From an uncultured Pelagibacteraceae bacterium (lineage in GTDB: Bacteria; Pseudomonadota; Alphaproteobacteria; Pelagibacterales; Pelagibacteraceae): DNA of 43,711 nt. Location of the stretch: the NCBI GenBank assembly GCA_902571015.1, contig CACGAC010000009.1, positions 1 through 43,711 on the forward strand. Reading direction: 5' to 3'. The translations under genes and the position numbers were made by a program. Below the pieces are notes generated by a model. That model was not told the origin of the DNA, ran no database searches, and saw nothing but the letters and a program-made list of their open reading frames with translations. Below, in pieces: positions 7,491-15,901 of this stretch; within the stretch, counting starts at the first letter, position 1, and each line of letters begins with the position of its first letter.

Positions 7491-8153
7491 ATGAATAAAT
7501 TTAAAACTAAAATAGCTGTTTTAGCAATAGGTTTCTTATCTTTTGCAGGTGTTCAATCTGCATCAGCAGTTGAGGGTTTATCTATTGGTGCTGCTATGAA
7601 TTACAGTGGGTTCATGGCTAGAGGTAAAGAGGCAGCTACAAGTTCCGGAAACAATGTTAAGACAATAACAGAGGAAGACGGTGCTTTTGATGCTGATTAT
7701 GCAAGTGTGTTTGTGGAATATGCAGTCAGTGACGTAGTATCTGTAGGACTTGAGCGTCATATTGATGACATCACAACTCCAACAAATACAAACACAAGAC
7801 CAGACGGTACCGCAAACTCAGTTAAAGCAACATTTAAAGATCACACAACTCTTTATGCAAACATTAATATGCCTTTTAATACTTACTTTAAGTTAGGTTT
7901 AAGTATGGTTGATGTTGCAACGCAAGAGTCATTAGGAACAGGTGGTCAATATCCAGATGTAGATACTACTGGTATTACTGTTGGTTTAGGTTATCAATTT
8001 AATGCAGATAATGGAATGTTCATTAGAACTGAACTTTCAGCAGCTGAATATGATGATGTAAGTGCAACTAGTTCTAATGATACTGAGAAAGAAGTTTCAG
8101 TGTCAGATATGTACGGTGCATCTGCATCTATCAAAATTGGAAAATCATTCTAA
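7491..8153 (+). CDS. Small outer-membrane beta-barrel protein (porin-like)
   Basis: 220 aa with a signal peptide ending 'GVQSASA' (residues 1-26). The mature ~194 residues form alternating strands ('DYASVFVEYAVSDVVSVGLERH', split by Asp/Asn/Thr-rich loops) and end in a terminal Phe ('SASIKIGKSF'), as in 8-stranded OmpA/OmpW-like barrels inserted by BAM. AGGA at 7482-7485 precedes the ATG at a good distance. The gene stands alone, with a long hairpin-bearing leader and a strong terminator, as expected of a highly expressed outer-membrane protein. Its exact subfamily and substrate are not evident. Confidence 0.8.
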   Translation: MNKFKTKIAVLAIGFLSFAGVQSASAVEGLSIGAAMNYSGFMARGKEAATSSGNNVKTITEEDGAFDADYASVFVEYAVSDVVSVGLERHIDDITTPTNTNTRPDGTANSVKATFKDHTTLYANINMPFNTYFKLGLSMVDVATQESLGTGGQYPDVDTTGITVGLGYQFNADNGMFIRTELSAAEYDDVSATSSNDTEKEVSVSDMYGASASIKIGKSF

Positions 8154-8179
8154 TAAAAAGTTAAATTAAAATTTAAAAA

Positions 8180-8208
8180 AGGCTGGTATTTTACCAGCCT
8201 TTTTTTTT
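8180..8208 (+). terminator. Rho-independent terminator after the outer-membrane protein gene
   Basis: A perfect 9-bp stem, AGGCTGGTA (8180-8188) with TACCAGCCT (8192-8200), has a 3-base loop and is followed by a run of T to 8208. It starts 27 bases after the stop at 8153. Confidence 0.95.
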
Positions 8209-8243
8209 GTTCAAATAAACTCGCCTTTAATGTAATTTAAATT

Positions 8244-9002
8244 ATGATATTAGGTTTTATTGGAACAGGCAATATTACTTCAGATGTAATTGCTGGAATA
8301 AGTAATTCAAAAATTAATTATAAAAAAATAATTATTTCACCAAGAAATAAAAAAAAAGCAGAATATTTAAAAAAAAAATATAAAAAAATCATCATTGCTA
8401 AGAACAATCAAGCAGTTATTGATAATTCAAATTGGATATTTTTTGGTACCTTGCCAGATATAGGAGAAAAAATTTTACCTCAGCTTAAATTTAGGAAAAA
8501 TCAGATTGTAATAAGTTTTATGTCTACCTTAAGTCACTCAAAATTAAAGAAATTGATAAAAATAAAATTAGATATAGTTAAGGCAATTCCAATGCCCCCA
8601 ATAAGATTAGGGAAAGGTCCTATTGCCATTTTCCCAAAAAACAAAAAAGTAAGAAATTTTTTTAATAAAATTGGGACAACCATTGAAATTAGAAATGAAA
8701 AAATGTCAAAAAATTTTTGGGTGATTTCAGGGACAATGGCCTCATTTTACGAATTATTAAATGTGCTATCAATCTGGCTTATTAAAAAAAAAGTAAACAA
8801 ATTAGATGCTCAAAAATATGTCACCCATTTATATTCGGCTTTAGCTGAATTAGCAGCTAGCAATTCCTCAAAATCTTTAAAACACTTGGTAGATGAACAA
8901 ACCCCCGGAGGTTTAAATTGGCAGGGTGTAAATGAACTAAGAAAAACAGGATATTATAAATTATTAGAGAAATCTCTTAAAAATATTTATAAGAGATTGT
9001 AA
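8244..9002 (+). CDS. Pyrroline-5-carboxylate reductase-like NAD(P)-binding protein
   Basis: 252 aa. The N-terminus 'LGFIGTGNITSDVIAG' is a Rossmann nucleotide-binding loop (GxGxxx), followed by the ProC-like region 'SNWIFFGTLPDIGEKIL', 'ISFMSTLSHSKLKKL' and 'KAIPMPPIRLGKGPIAIFP'. Its C-terminal helical part includes 'TPGGLNWQGVNELRKTG', corresponding to the ProC 'SPGGTT' segment. Canonical ProC reduces P5C to proline. This copy is shorter, very Lys-rich and diverged, so a related reductase activity on another substrate is equally possible. It sits 12 bases before the first ATP-binding gene of the Liv-type importer, in the same direction, and may be co-transcribed with it. Confidence 0.7.
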   Translation: MILGFIGTGNITSDVIAGISNSKINYKKIIISPRNKKKAEYLKKKYKKIIIAKNNQAVIDNSNWIFFGTLPDIGEKILPQLKFRKNQIVISFMSTLSHSKLKKLIKIKLDIVKAIPMPPIRLGKGPIAIFPKNKKVRNFFNKIGTTIEIRNEKMSKNFWVISGTMASFYELLNVLSIWLIKKKVNKLDAQKYVTHLYSALAELAASNSSKSLKHLVDEQTPGGLNWQGVNELRKTGYYKLLEKSLKNIYKRL

Positions 9003-9014
9003 TCTAATAGAGTA

Positions 9015-9800
9015 ATGCAAGAAAATATCTTAGAAATAAAAAACTTATCAAAATATTTTGGTGGTCTTGCTGCAGTTTCTAATTGCTCTCTTAAGGTAAA
9101 AAAAGGAACAATAACTGGAATAATAGGACCCAATGGATCAGGAAAAACTACTTTATTTAACTTGATTGCTGGAAATTTAAAATCATCTTCGGGTAATGTT
9201 CTATTCAATAATGAAAATATTACTGATGTTCCATCTTATGAACTATTTTCAAAAGGGTTATTAAGAACTTTCCAAATAGCTCACGAATTTACAAATTTAT
9301 CAGTATTAGAAAATTTGATGATGGTACCAGGCAATCAATCTGGAGAAAAATTAATGAATGTTTTAATAAAACCTAGACTAGTCGCTAAAGAAGAAAATCA
9401 AATTAAAGAAAAAGCAACTGAAGTAGTAGATTTTCTAAATTTAAGTCATTTAAAGAATGAATTAGCTGGAAACTTATCTGGAGGACAAAAAAAATTATTA
9501 GAATTGGGAAGAACGATGATGGTGGACGCTAAATTAGTTCTATTAGATGAGGTTGGAGCTGGGGTTAATCGAACTTTATTAAAGGATCTAGGAACAGCTA
9601 TTGAGAAGCTGAATAAGGAGAAAGGATATACCTTTTGTATGATTGAGCATGATATGGATTTTATAGGAAGATTATGTGATCCAGTAATTGTTATGGCAGA
9701 GGGATCTGTTTTATTTGAAGGTTCAGTTGAAGATGCAAAAAAAGATGAAAGAGTAATTGAAAGCTATTTAGGTAGAGGTTCAAAACTAAAAGGTAATTAA
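9015..9800 (+). CDS. Liv-type ABC transporter ATP-binding protein (LivG-like)
   Basis: 261 aa. It has Walker A 'GPNGSGKTT' (~residues 38-46), signature 'LSGGQKKLLELGRTM' (~154), Walker B 'LVLLDEVGAG' (~174-183) with Val where Pro is usual after the Asp-Glu pair, and the switch His in 'MIEHDMDFI'. The C-terminal 'ERVIESYLG' is typical of LivG. It acts as one of two cytoplasmic ATPases driving a branched-chain amino-acid or related importer. The gene is the first of four packed transporter genes (livG-livF-livH-livM order), with a 2-base gap to the next. Confidence 0.93.
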   Translation: MQENILEIKNLSKYFGGLAAVSNCSLKVKKGTITGIIGPNGSGKTTLFNLIAGNLKSSSGNVLFNNENITDVPSYELFSKGLLRTFQIAHEFTNLSVLENLMMVPGNQSGEKLMNVLIKPRLVAKEENQIKEKATEVVDFLNLSHLKNELAGNLSGGQKKLLELGRTMMVDAKLVLLDEVGAGVNRTLLKDLGTAIEKLNKEKGYTFCMIEHDMDFIGRLCDPVIVMAEGSVLFEGSVEDAKKDERVIESYLGRGSKLKGN

Positions 9801-9802
9801 GT

Positions 9803-10510
9803 ATGGCATTTTTTGAAGGAAACAACATGACAGGTGGATATGGCAAAGGCCCAGATATAATTAATTCATGCACAGTTAATGTTGAAAGAGGAGAAATAGT
9901 ATCCATTCTTGGACCCAATGGCGCTGGAAAATCTACTGCAATGAAAGCCATGTTAGGTTTACTAAATTTAAAATCAGGCTCTGTAATTATTGATGGTAAG
10001 GACATCTCAAAACTTTCACCACAAGATAGAGTGAAAGAGGGAATTTCCTTTGTACCTCAAACAAAAAATGTATTTGCAGGAATGACAGTTGAGGAAAATT
10101 TAGAGATGGGAGCTTTTTTAGTTAATCAGGATTATACAAAAGTAATCGATGAAATTTATAATCTTTTCCCAATTTTGAATGAAAAAAGAAAACAATTTGT
10201 GGGAGAATTGTCAGGAGGTCAAAGACAACAAGTTGCGTTAGGAAGGGCGCTGATGATTAAACCATCTGTACTCATGTTAGATGAGCCAACTGCTGGTGTT
10301 TCTCCAATTGTGATGGATGAACTTTTTGATCATATTATAAAAGTAAAAAAAACAAATGTTGCAATCTTGATGGTTGAACAGAATGCAAAGCAAGCTCTCA
10401 ATATTTCTGATAGAGGATATGTATTAGTCACTGGTGAAAATCGTTACTCAGGGACAGGTAAAGAATTACTAAACGATCCAAGAGTAAGAAGCTCTTTTCT
10501 AGGTGGTTAA
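9803..10510 (+). CDS. Liv-type ABC transporter ATP-binding protein (LivF-like)
   Basis: 235 aa, the usual LivF length. It carries Walker A 'GPNGAGKST' (~36-44), the LivF-typical 'ISFVPQTKNVFAGMTVEENLEMG', signature 'LSGGQRQQVALGRAL' (~135), Walker B 'VLMLDEPTAG' and switch His/Gln region 'ILMVEQNAKQAL'. It forms the ATPase heterodimer with the preceding LivG-like subunit. The next gene's ATG directly follows its stop. Confidence 0.93.
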   Translation: MAFFEGNNMTGGYGKGPDIINSCTVNVERGEIVSILGPNGAGKSTAMKAMLGLLNLKSGSVIIDGKDISKLSPQDRVKEGISFVPQTKNVFAGMTVEENLEMGAFLVNQDYTKVIDEIYNLFPILNEKRKQFVGELSGGQRQQVALGRALMIKPSVLMLDEPTAGVSPIVMDELFDHIIKVKKTNVAILMVEQNAKQALNISDRGYVLVTGENRYSGTGKELLNDPRVRSSFLGG

Positions 10511-11521
10511 ATGGATTTTCTTAACGCATTAATTCTTTTATTAAATTATATATTTGTTCCTGCTCTTGCATATGGATCTCAATTAGCAATTGGAGCAATA
10601 TTTGTAACTTTAATTTATGGAATATTGCGTTTTGCAAATTTTGCAACTGGAGACATGATGTCATTTGGCACAATGGTTGCTATACTTTTTACATGGTACT
10701 TTCAGTCAATGGGTTTAACACTTGGTTTTTTTCCCACCGCACTTTTAGCAATACCTTTTGCAATTTTGTTTATGGGTTTATACATGCTAATAATTGATAA
10801 GTTTGTATTTAAATATTACAGATTAAATAAAAGTCCTCCAGTACAATTAGCAATGGTAAGTATAGGGGTAATGTTTGTTACTCAGGCAGTAGTAAGAATT
10901 ATAATTGGTCCATCGGATAGAAGATTTTTTGATGGTGAAAAATTCTTGATTAGAGCCAATGAGTTTAAGGAAATGACAGGTTTAAACGAGGGACTTGCTA
11001 TTAAGTCAACTCAAGTAATTACAATTGCTGTTACAATTATTCTAGTTTCAACTTTATTCTGGTTTTTAAATAAAACTAAAACTGGAAAAAGTATGAGAGC
11101 TTATTCTGACAATGAAGATTTAGCATTACTTTCTGGAATAGATCCAAAAAAGATTGTTATGATAACATGGATGATTGCTGCAATTTTAGCGACAATAGGT
11201 GGAGTTTTATATGGTTTAGATAAAAGTTTTAAACCATTTACTTATTTCAATAATATGCTCCCAATATTTGCTGCTGCTATAGTTGGGGGAATCGGTAATC
11301 CTTTTGGAGCTTTTCTAGGAGGTTATGTTATTGCCTTTTCAGAAATACTGTTGACTTATGCATATAAGAAATTCTTTATGTATGTGTTACCAGAAAGCAT
11401 GGAACCTGATGGTTTAATTCAGTTGCTTTCAACTGATTATAAATTTGCAGTATCTTTTTCAATATTGGTAATTGTATTGCTTTATCGTCCATCAGGAATA
11501 TTTAAAGGAAAGATATTGTGA
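10511..11521 (+). CDS. Liv-type ABC transporter permease (LivH-like)
   Basis: 336 aa, eight or so hydrophobic helices. Family signatures are 'AIGAIFVTLIYGILRFANFATGDMM' in the N-terminal half, the cytoplasmic coupling segment 'GKSMRAYSDNEDLALLSGID', and 'LPIFAAAIVGGIGNPFGAFLGGY' near the C-terminus. The last residues 'YRPSGIFKGK' are also typical. It forms the inner-membrane channel with LivM. The ATG abuts the livF stop and its TGA overlaps the next start by 4 bases, indicating translational coupling. Confidence 0.93.
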   Translation: MDFLNALILLLNYIFVPALAYGSQLAIGAIFVTLIYGILRFANFATGDMMSFGTMVAILFTWYFQSMGLTLGFFPTALLAIPFAILFMGLYMLIIDKFVFKYYRLNKSPPVQLAMVSIGVMFVTQAVVRIIIGPSDRRFFDGEKFLIRANEFKEMTGLNEGLAIKSTQVITIAVTIILVSTLFWFLNKTKTGKSMRAYSDNEDLALLSGIDPKKIVMITWMIAAILATIGGVLYGLDKSFKPFTYFNNMLPIFAAAIVGGIGNPFGAFLGGYVIAFSEILLTYAYKKFFMYVLPESMEPDGLIQLLSTDYKFAVSFSILVIVLLYRPSGIFKGKIL

Positions 11522-12888
11522 GAAAAAATTTAAATGTAATTGCAGCTTACAGTATTATGATGGGATTAATTATCCTAGTAGGTATATTTCAATCTTGGAA
11601 TATTGCTTTATCTATCTTTAATCTTTGTTTGATCTCAGCTGTCATGACGATGGGTGCTAATATTCAATGGGGTTATGCTGGTTTAATTAACTTTGGAATA
11701 ATGGGCTTTACCGCATTAGGTGGTCTAGCTGCAGTTTTAATTTCTGTAAATCCAGTTCAAGAGGCTTGGAGTGCAGGGGGTACCAACATTCTTTTAAGTC
11801 TATTTCTTATTATTGGAATTGTTTTAGCTGTTAGATTTGTTCTTAAAAGATATCAAAAATCTAAAATCAGAAATTACGTTATCGGTGCAATAATCATTTC
11901 TGGAATAATTATTATACGATTTGTCTCTGAACCTGGCATTGAAGCAATTGAGAAAGTAAATCCAGCAAGAACTGGATTTTTAGGTGGACTAGGGCTTCCA
12001 ATAATTTTTTCTTGGATTGTCGGTGCTTTTTTTGCAGGAGGATTAGCTTTTGTCATTGGAAAGGTAGCATTAGGCTTAAGAGCTGATTATTTAGCAATAG
12101 CCACATTACTAATATCTGAAATAGTAATAGCAATTATAAAACATGAAGATTGGCTTACTAGAGGTGTTAAAAATGTTATTGGTTTAAAACGTCCTGCTCC
12201 TTATGAGGTAAATTTACAACAAACAGATTGGTTTATAAATCTAGTTGAAAAATTTAATTCGGGAAAACTAGCTTTGATTTCTGATCTGTCAGAAAGACAA
12301 GCGGCTCTTAATCAATTTGTAATAGAAGGATCATCAGTATTTGTAAAACTTTGTTATTCAGGTTTATTTTTAGTTGTAGTGATTATTCTTTTAATCTTAA
12401 CTCAGAAAGCTCTTTATTCTCCTTGGGGAAGAATGATGAGAGCTATCAGAGATAATGAAGAAGCTGCTAATGCTATGGGGAAAAATGTAGTTAAACAACA
12501 TTTGTTAATTTTTGTTTTAGGATCTGCAATAGTTGGAATTGCAGGAGCTATGCTAGTAACTCAAGATGGATTATTTACACCGGGAAGCTACAGACCTTTG
12601 AGATACACTTTTTTAATTTGGGTAATGGTAATTATTGGTGGAAGTGGAAATAATTTTGGAGCAATTCTTGGAGGTTTTGTAGTTTGGTTCTTATGGATTG
12701 AAGCAGCACCAATTGGATTGTATCTAATCAATTTAACAACTTCAGGTTTAGAGGATACACATTTTTTAAAAGTTCATTTAATTGAAAGTGTTCCTTATTT
12801 TAGATTTTTAATGATGGGAATAGGTTTATTATTAATAATGAGGTATCGGCCAAAGGGTATACTTCCTGAAAAAATAGAAATAAAGTAA
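11518..12888 (+). CDS. Liv-type ABC transporter permease (LivM-like)
   Basis: The start is GTG at 11518, overlapping the livH stop as GTGA. At 456 aa it is longer than most LivM proteins. Extra sequence lies at about residues 80-150 (added membrane helices, 'LLSLFLIIGIVLAVRFVL') and 215-260. The conserved core is clear: 'MGANIQWGYAGLINFGIMGFTALGG', 'GLRADYLAIATLLISEI', 'WGRMMRAIRDNEEAANAMGKNV', 'IIGGSGNNFGAILGGF' and the terminal 'RYRPKGILPE'. It pairs with LivH. A micro-ORF starts 4 bases after its stop. Confidence 0.93.
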   Translation: MRKNLNVIAAYSIMMGLIILVGIFQSWNIALSIFNLCLISAVMTMGANIQWGYAGLINFGIMGFTALGGLAAVLISVNPVQEAWSAGGTNILLSLFLIIGIVLAVRFVLKRYQKSKIRNYVIGAIIISGIIIIRFVSEPGIEAIEKVNPARTGFLGGLGLPIIFSWIVGAFFAGGLAFVIGKVALGLRADYLAIATLLISEIVIAIIKHEDWLTRGVKNVIGLKRPAPYEVNLQQTDWFINLVEKFNSGKLALISDLSERQAALNQFVIEGSSVFVKLCYSGLFLVVVIILLILTQKALYSPWGRMMRAIRDNEEAANAMGKNVVKQHLLIFVLGSAIVGIAGAMLVTQDGLFTPGSYRPLRYTFLIWVMVIIGGSGNNFGAILGGFVVWFLWIEAAPIGLYLINLTTSGLEDTHFLKVHLIESVPYFRFLMMGIGLLLIMRYRPKGILPEKIEIK

Positions 12889-12892
12889 GATT

Positions 12893-12964
12893 ATGAAATA
12901 TATTATTACAGGTGCTGCTATAGCTTGGGCTTTGTATATGGCAGACAAATATTTATTTTTTTAG
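12893..12964 (+). CDS. Putative 23-residue membrane micro-protein after livM
   Basis: ATG 12893 to TAG 12964 encodes 23 residues that can form one membrane helix (ITGAAIAWALYMA) ending in aromatic residues (DKYLFF). It begins 4 bases after the livM stop, so ribosomes could re-initiate. A comparable tiny hydrophobic ORF follows the livM gene of the second importer at 39835. Small single-helix subunits that steady transporters are known (for example AcrZ-type and KdpF-type), so this could be an accessory subunit. It is too short for ordinary gene finders, and coding status is inferred from position and composition. Confidence 0.5.
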   Translation: MKYIITGAAIAWALYMADKYLFF

Positions 12965-13051
12965 AATTATTGATTACAACTCCAGATTTATTGCCATACC
13001 AAGAATAATGATAATAATGTTGCAAATTATTATGAATTGAAGAAAACAAAT

Positions 13052-13087
13052 TAATAAAAAAAACCCCAGCGAATTTCTTCGCTGGGG
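13052..13087 (-). terminator. Terminator of the binding-protein gene, shared between convergent genes
   Basis: A perfect 10-bp stem, CCCCAGCGAA (13064-13073) with TTCGCTGGGG (13078-13087), has a 4-base loop. On the - strand it is followed by a run of eight or more T (the A run ending at 13063), giving a strong rho-independent terminator 19 bases after the - strand gene's stop. On the + strand there is no T run, so it may only partly stop the importer transcript. Confidence 0.92.
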
Positions 13088-13105
13088 ATTAAATAATATT
13101 AAATA

Positions 13106-14287
13106 TTATCTTTGTTTTTTAGTTTTGAATTTTCCGCCTTTAACTTCTTGTTCTAAGAAAGAACCTTCAGCTTCACCGACGCTAGTAAAAGTAACTCCGG
13201 TTGCACCTTCATAGTCAACTTTTTTACCTTTAGCTAATAAATCTAAACCTTTTTTAAGTTCACCTGGGTATATTTTTTTTCCAGGACCATTAGCAACATC
13301 CATAATATTTTTTGCAATTGATGCTCTGTCAGTTGAGTTACCTGCTTGCATAGCTAAAACTATTAAAGCAGCTGCATCATAAGATTCTCCTGTGTATGGA
13401 CCAGAACTATCTATACCAGCAGCACTTGCTACTTTAGCAAATACTCCAGCTCCTTTTCCAGTTGAACCAGGTAACGAACCAAAAGATTTATTCAAATCTT
13501 TTCCAAATGCATCAACCAATGACTGACCAATCATACCATCTGATAAAATAAATCTATCAAATGCACCAGAGTCTAAAGATGCTTGAATAATACCTTTACC
13601 ACCCTGGTCTAAGTAACCTATTACCGCTACTGCATCTCCGCCAGCTGAAGCAAGAGTTGCTACTTCAGATGAGTAGTCTGCTTTACCGTCTTCGTGTGCA
13701 GTTACTGTAGTCACCTTAATACCATGAGCCTCAACAGCTGCTTTATAAACATCTGCTAAACCTTTTCCATAGTCGTTATTAGTATAAGTAATTGCTACAC
13801 TTTTAATTTTTCTGTCTTTAGTAACATCAGCTAAGATTTGACCACCTCTTGCATCTGAAGGAGCTGTTCTAAAAAAGTATCCTTTATCATCAAGAGTTGT
13901 TAAACCTGGAGATGTTGCTGAAGGTGAAATCATTACAACACCGTTTGGTACTGCAACATTAGATGCAATCGCACCTGTTACACCTGAACAGTCAGCCCCC
14001 ATAATTGCCGCAACACCTTGTGCAATAACACCCTCGGCTGCTGCTGTTGCTGCCGCTGAGTCAACACAAGTTGAGTCAGCTCTTACAACTGAAATTTTTT
14101 CACCACCAAGTAATGATCCAGAGTCTGACGCTTCTTTAAAAGCAAGTTCTGCAGATGCTGCCATAGCTGGTGTTAGGGATTCAATTGGACCAGTAAATCC
14201 TAATATAATTCCCATTTTTACTTCTGCAAAAACATTTGTTGTAAAAGTAGAAACAAATATAAATGCAGCCACAAATAGTTTTTTCAT
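13106..14287 (-). CDS. Liv-type ABC transporter substrate-binding protein
   Basis: 393 aa with a signal peptide (residues 1-21, '...TTNVFA-E'). The mature protein has the type I periplasmic-binding fold of the Leu/Ile/Val family: 'MGIILGFTGPIESLTPAMA', 'GGEKISVVRADSTC', 'GVAAIMGADCSGVTGAI' in the ligand cleft, 'VMISPSATSPGLT', 'VAITYTNNDYGKGLADVY' and 'PYTGESYDAAALIVLAMQ'. It captures amino acids or related compounds in the periplasm. AGAGGA (14293-14298 on the opposite strand) gives a good ribosome-binding site. It converges on the livGFHM genes and most likely serves that importer, from its own stronger promoter. Exact ligand unknown. Confidence 0.93.
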   Translation of the reverse strand: MKKLFVAAFIFVSTFTTNVFAEVKMGIILGFTGPIESLTPAMAASAELAFKEASDSGSLLGGEKISVVRADSTCVDSAAATAAAEGVIAQGVAAIMGADCSGVTGAIASNVAVPNGVVMISPSATSPGLTTLDDKGYFFRTAPSDARGGQILADVTKDRKIKSVAITYTNNDYGKGLADVYKAAVEAHGIKVTTVTAHEDGKADYSSEVATLASAGGDAVAVIGYLDQGGKGIIQASLDSGAFDRFILSDGMIGQSLVDAFGKDLNKSFGSLPGSTGKGAGVFAKVASAAGIDSSGPYTGESYDAAALIVLAMQAGNSTDRASIAKNIMDVANGPGKKIYPGELKKGLDLLAKGKKVDYEGATGVTFTSVGEAEGSFLEQEVKGGKFKTKKQR

Positions 14288-14301
14288 TATTATCCTCTTT
14301 T

Positions 14302-14313
14302 ATTGTTAACAAT
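14302..14313. repeat. 12-bp perfect palindrome next to the binding-protein start
   Basis: ATTGTTAACAAT is its own reverse complement. It lies just upstream of the ribosome-binding site of the - strand binding-protein gene, downstream of the proposed promoter, where a repressor operator could sit. In AT-rich DNA such palindromes also arise by chance. Confidence 0.4.
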
Positions 14314-14326
14314 TTTTAAAAACCAA

Positions 14327-14354
14327 ATTAAATCTGATTTATAAAAAGTTGCAA
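14327..14354 (-). promoter_or_regulatory. Candidate sigma-70-like promoter of the binding-protein gene
   Basis: On the - strand TTGCAA (14354-14349) is followed after 16 bases by TTTAAT (14332-14327), four and five of six matches to the -35 and -10 consensus. The gene begins ~40 bases further on. Confidence 0.4.
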
Positions 14355-14362
14355 TAAGCAAA

Positions 14363-15220
14363 TTATTTAATTTTGTGTAGAAAATACACAGAAGTAATTA
14401 CTATTATTCCACCCAATATGAACAAAATAGTCGGCACTTCACCAAAAACTAGATATGTAAGAATTATTCCAAATATTGGAAAAAGAGAATAAAAAGGAAA
14501 AATCTTACCAACAGTATAAAATTTATATAAATAAAACATCAACAGGTGTGCACATAATGATACTATCACTGCTTGGTAAGATATGAGCATCCATGACTCA
14601 AAATTTATTTTCTCAATATTTTCTTGAATATTACCCTCAAAGAAAAATGAAATAATTGAGAGTATTATAAAACCAAAAACACCAGTGCTAGCATTTATCA
14701 TACTTATTGGCAGCTCTTTTAATTGTCTTGAATAAACTTGTGCTAGTCCAAAAAATAAAGCCATAAGACTTGCAAAAAATAGACCCAAATAGTTTTCTGT
14801 TAATTTAGGATCAAAAAAAATTATAATTATTCCAAGAAAGGACGTGAAAATCAAAATCCATTTATTTTTGCTTATATTTTCATTTAATAGAAACGCACTT
14901 GCTAGTATTCCAAACGGTATCGCAAGTTGAGATCCTAAAATTATAGGAGCAATTATTGAGGAATGAAATAATGATAGATTCATAAATACATAAACTAAAA
15001 CGCCCATAGATATTGAAAATAGTATCAATGGTTTAAAAAACTTTTTATTTGGTAATTTAAATTTCCAAAAAGGTATTAGTAATAAAAAGACTAATCCCAT
15101 TCTTAATGAGGCCATTAAGATGGGTGGAACAGAATTATTAAGAGCTAACTTAGCTACAGGAAACGCACTCCCGTGAGCTATCATTATAAAAATTAAAATG
15201 AGAAAGTGTTTAAGTGGCAA
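14363..15220 (-). CDS. EamA/DMT-family permease
   Basis: 285 aa with ten predicted membrane helices arranged as two EamA halves. The first half begins 'FLILIFIMIAHGSAFPVAKLAL' and contains 'ILMASLRMGLVFLLLIPFW'; the second includes 'FFASLMALFFGLAQVYSRQL' and 'YSLFPIFGIILTYLVFGE'. DMT permeases usually export or import small metabolites across the inner membrane; the substrate cannot be told. Its stop is 75 bases from the binding-protein start, and the TerC-like gene ends 9 bases before its start, so it is probably transcribed from the TerC-gene promoter. The ATG at 15220 is the first in frame. Confidence 0.85.
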   Translation of the reverse strand: MPLKHFLILIFIMIAHGSAFPVAKLALNNSVPPILMASLRMGLVFLLLIPFWKFKLPNKKFFKPLILFSISMGVLVYVFMNLSLFHSSIIAPIILGSQLAIPFGILASAFLLNENISKNKWILIFTSFLGIIIIFFDPKLTENYLGLFFASLMALFFGLAQVYSRQLKELPISMINASTGVFGFIILSIISFFFEGNIQENIEKINFESWMLISYQAVIVSLCAHLLMFYLYKFYTVGKIFPFYSLFPIFGIILTYLVFGEVPTILFILGGIIVITSVYFLHKIK

Positions 15221-15229
15221 TTTTTCTGA

Positions 15230-15841
15230 TTAGAAGTATTTTTTAAAGGTTTCATTAATTGATAAAACACCATAATCATTTAATCCACCAATAATCAACT
15301 GTAAAGCAACAAGTAAAATAAAACCTAAACCAATATAGGCAATCCAAAGATGTCTTTGAATATAATTAGCTAGATAGGTAGCTAATGCACCAGTAAGAAC
15401 AACTGACAAGATAAGTCCAAACATCATGTACCCAAAATTTCCTTTTGCAGCACCTACAACACCAATGACGTTATCAAAACTAATAGTTATGTCTGCAAAA
15501 AGGACTTTATAAATGCTTTTAATAAAAGAGGGCTCTTTTGATTTTTTAGTAGGTGATTTGATCTTTTTAATTTCAAATAAATCTTTTCTTAAATCATTAA
15601 CAATCCAGATTAAAAGAAGACCACCAATTATTTTAACCCAATAAAATTGAAAAAGGTAAGTTGCAAAAATAGCAAATAAAACTTTAAAGACAAGTGCACC
15701 GACTACACCCCAAAAAATGATTAATTTTCTATTTTTAGGTACAAAATTTGCAGCGATTAAACCAATTATAATTGCATTATCTGCAGCTAAGATAATATCA
15801 ATAAATATGATCTGTAAGAGTATGAGTGATTCTTCTAACAA
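15230..15841 (-). CDS. TerC/YjbE-family membrane protein
   Basis: 203 aa with about six or seven membrane helices. The first helix carries 'IDIILAADNAIIIGL' and the later helix 'FADITISFDNVIGVVG', the paired Asp-Asn motifs that define the TerC/YjbE/YkoY family, which is linked to metal (notably manganese) export or metalation of exported proteins. A basic loop (~95-110) joins the halves. The start is TTG at 15841, since no ATG fits before the first conserved helix. A good promoter lies just upstream. It precedes the EamA permease gene by 9 bases. Confidence 0.87.
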   Translation of the reverse strand: MLEESLILLQIIFIDIILAADNAIIIGLIAANFVPKNRKLIIFWGVVGALVFKVLFAIFATYLFQFYWVKIIGGLLLIWIVNDLRKDLFEIKKIKSPTKKSKEPSFIKSIYKVLFADITISFDNVIGVVGAAKGNFGYMMFGLILSVVLTGALATYLANYIQRHLWIAYIGLGFILLVALQLIIGGLNDYGVLSINETFKKYF

Positions 15842-15863
15842 GGTAATATTATTTTAAAAAACA

Positions 15864-15891
15864 ATTATAATTGTTAGATTTCTGTTGTCTA
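15864..15891 (-). promoter_or_regulatory. Promoter of the TerC-like/EamA unit
   Basis: On the - strand TAGACA (15891-15886), a 16-base spacer and a perfect TATAAT (15869-15864) match the sigma-70 consensus. The predicted transcript start would leave a leader of about 16 bases before the TTG at 15841. Confidence 0.65.
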
Positions 15892-15901
15892 TTACTAGTA
15901 A

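Noticed and set aside
12965..13051. Possible further small gene after the first micro-ORF
   Set aside because: AT-rich, no start codon with a credible frame; I see nothing in it beyond the approach to the terminator.
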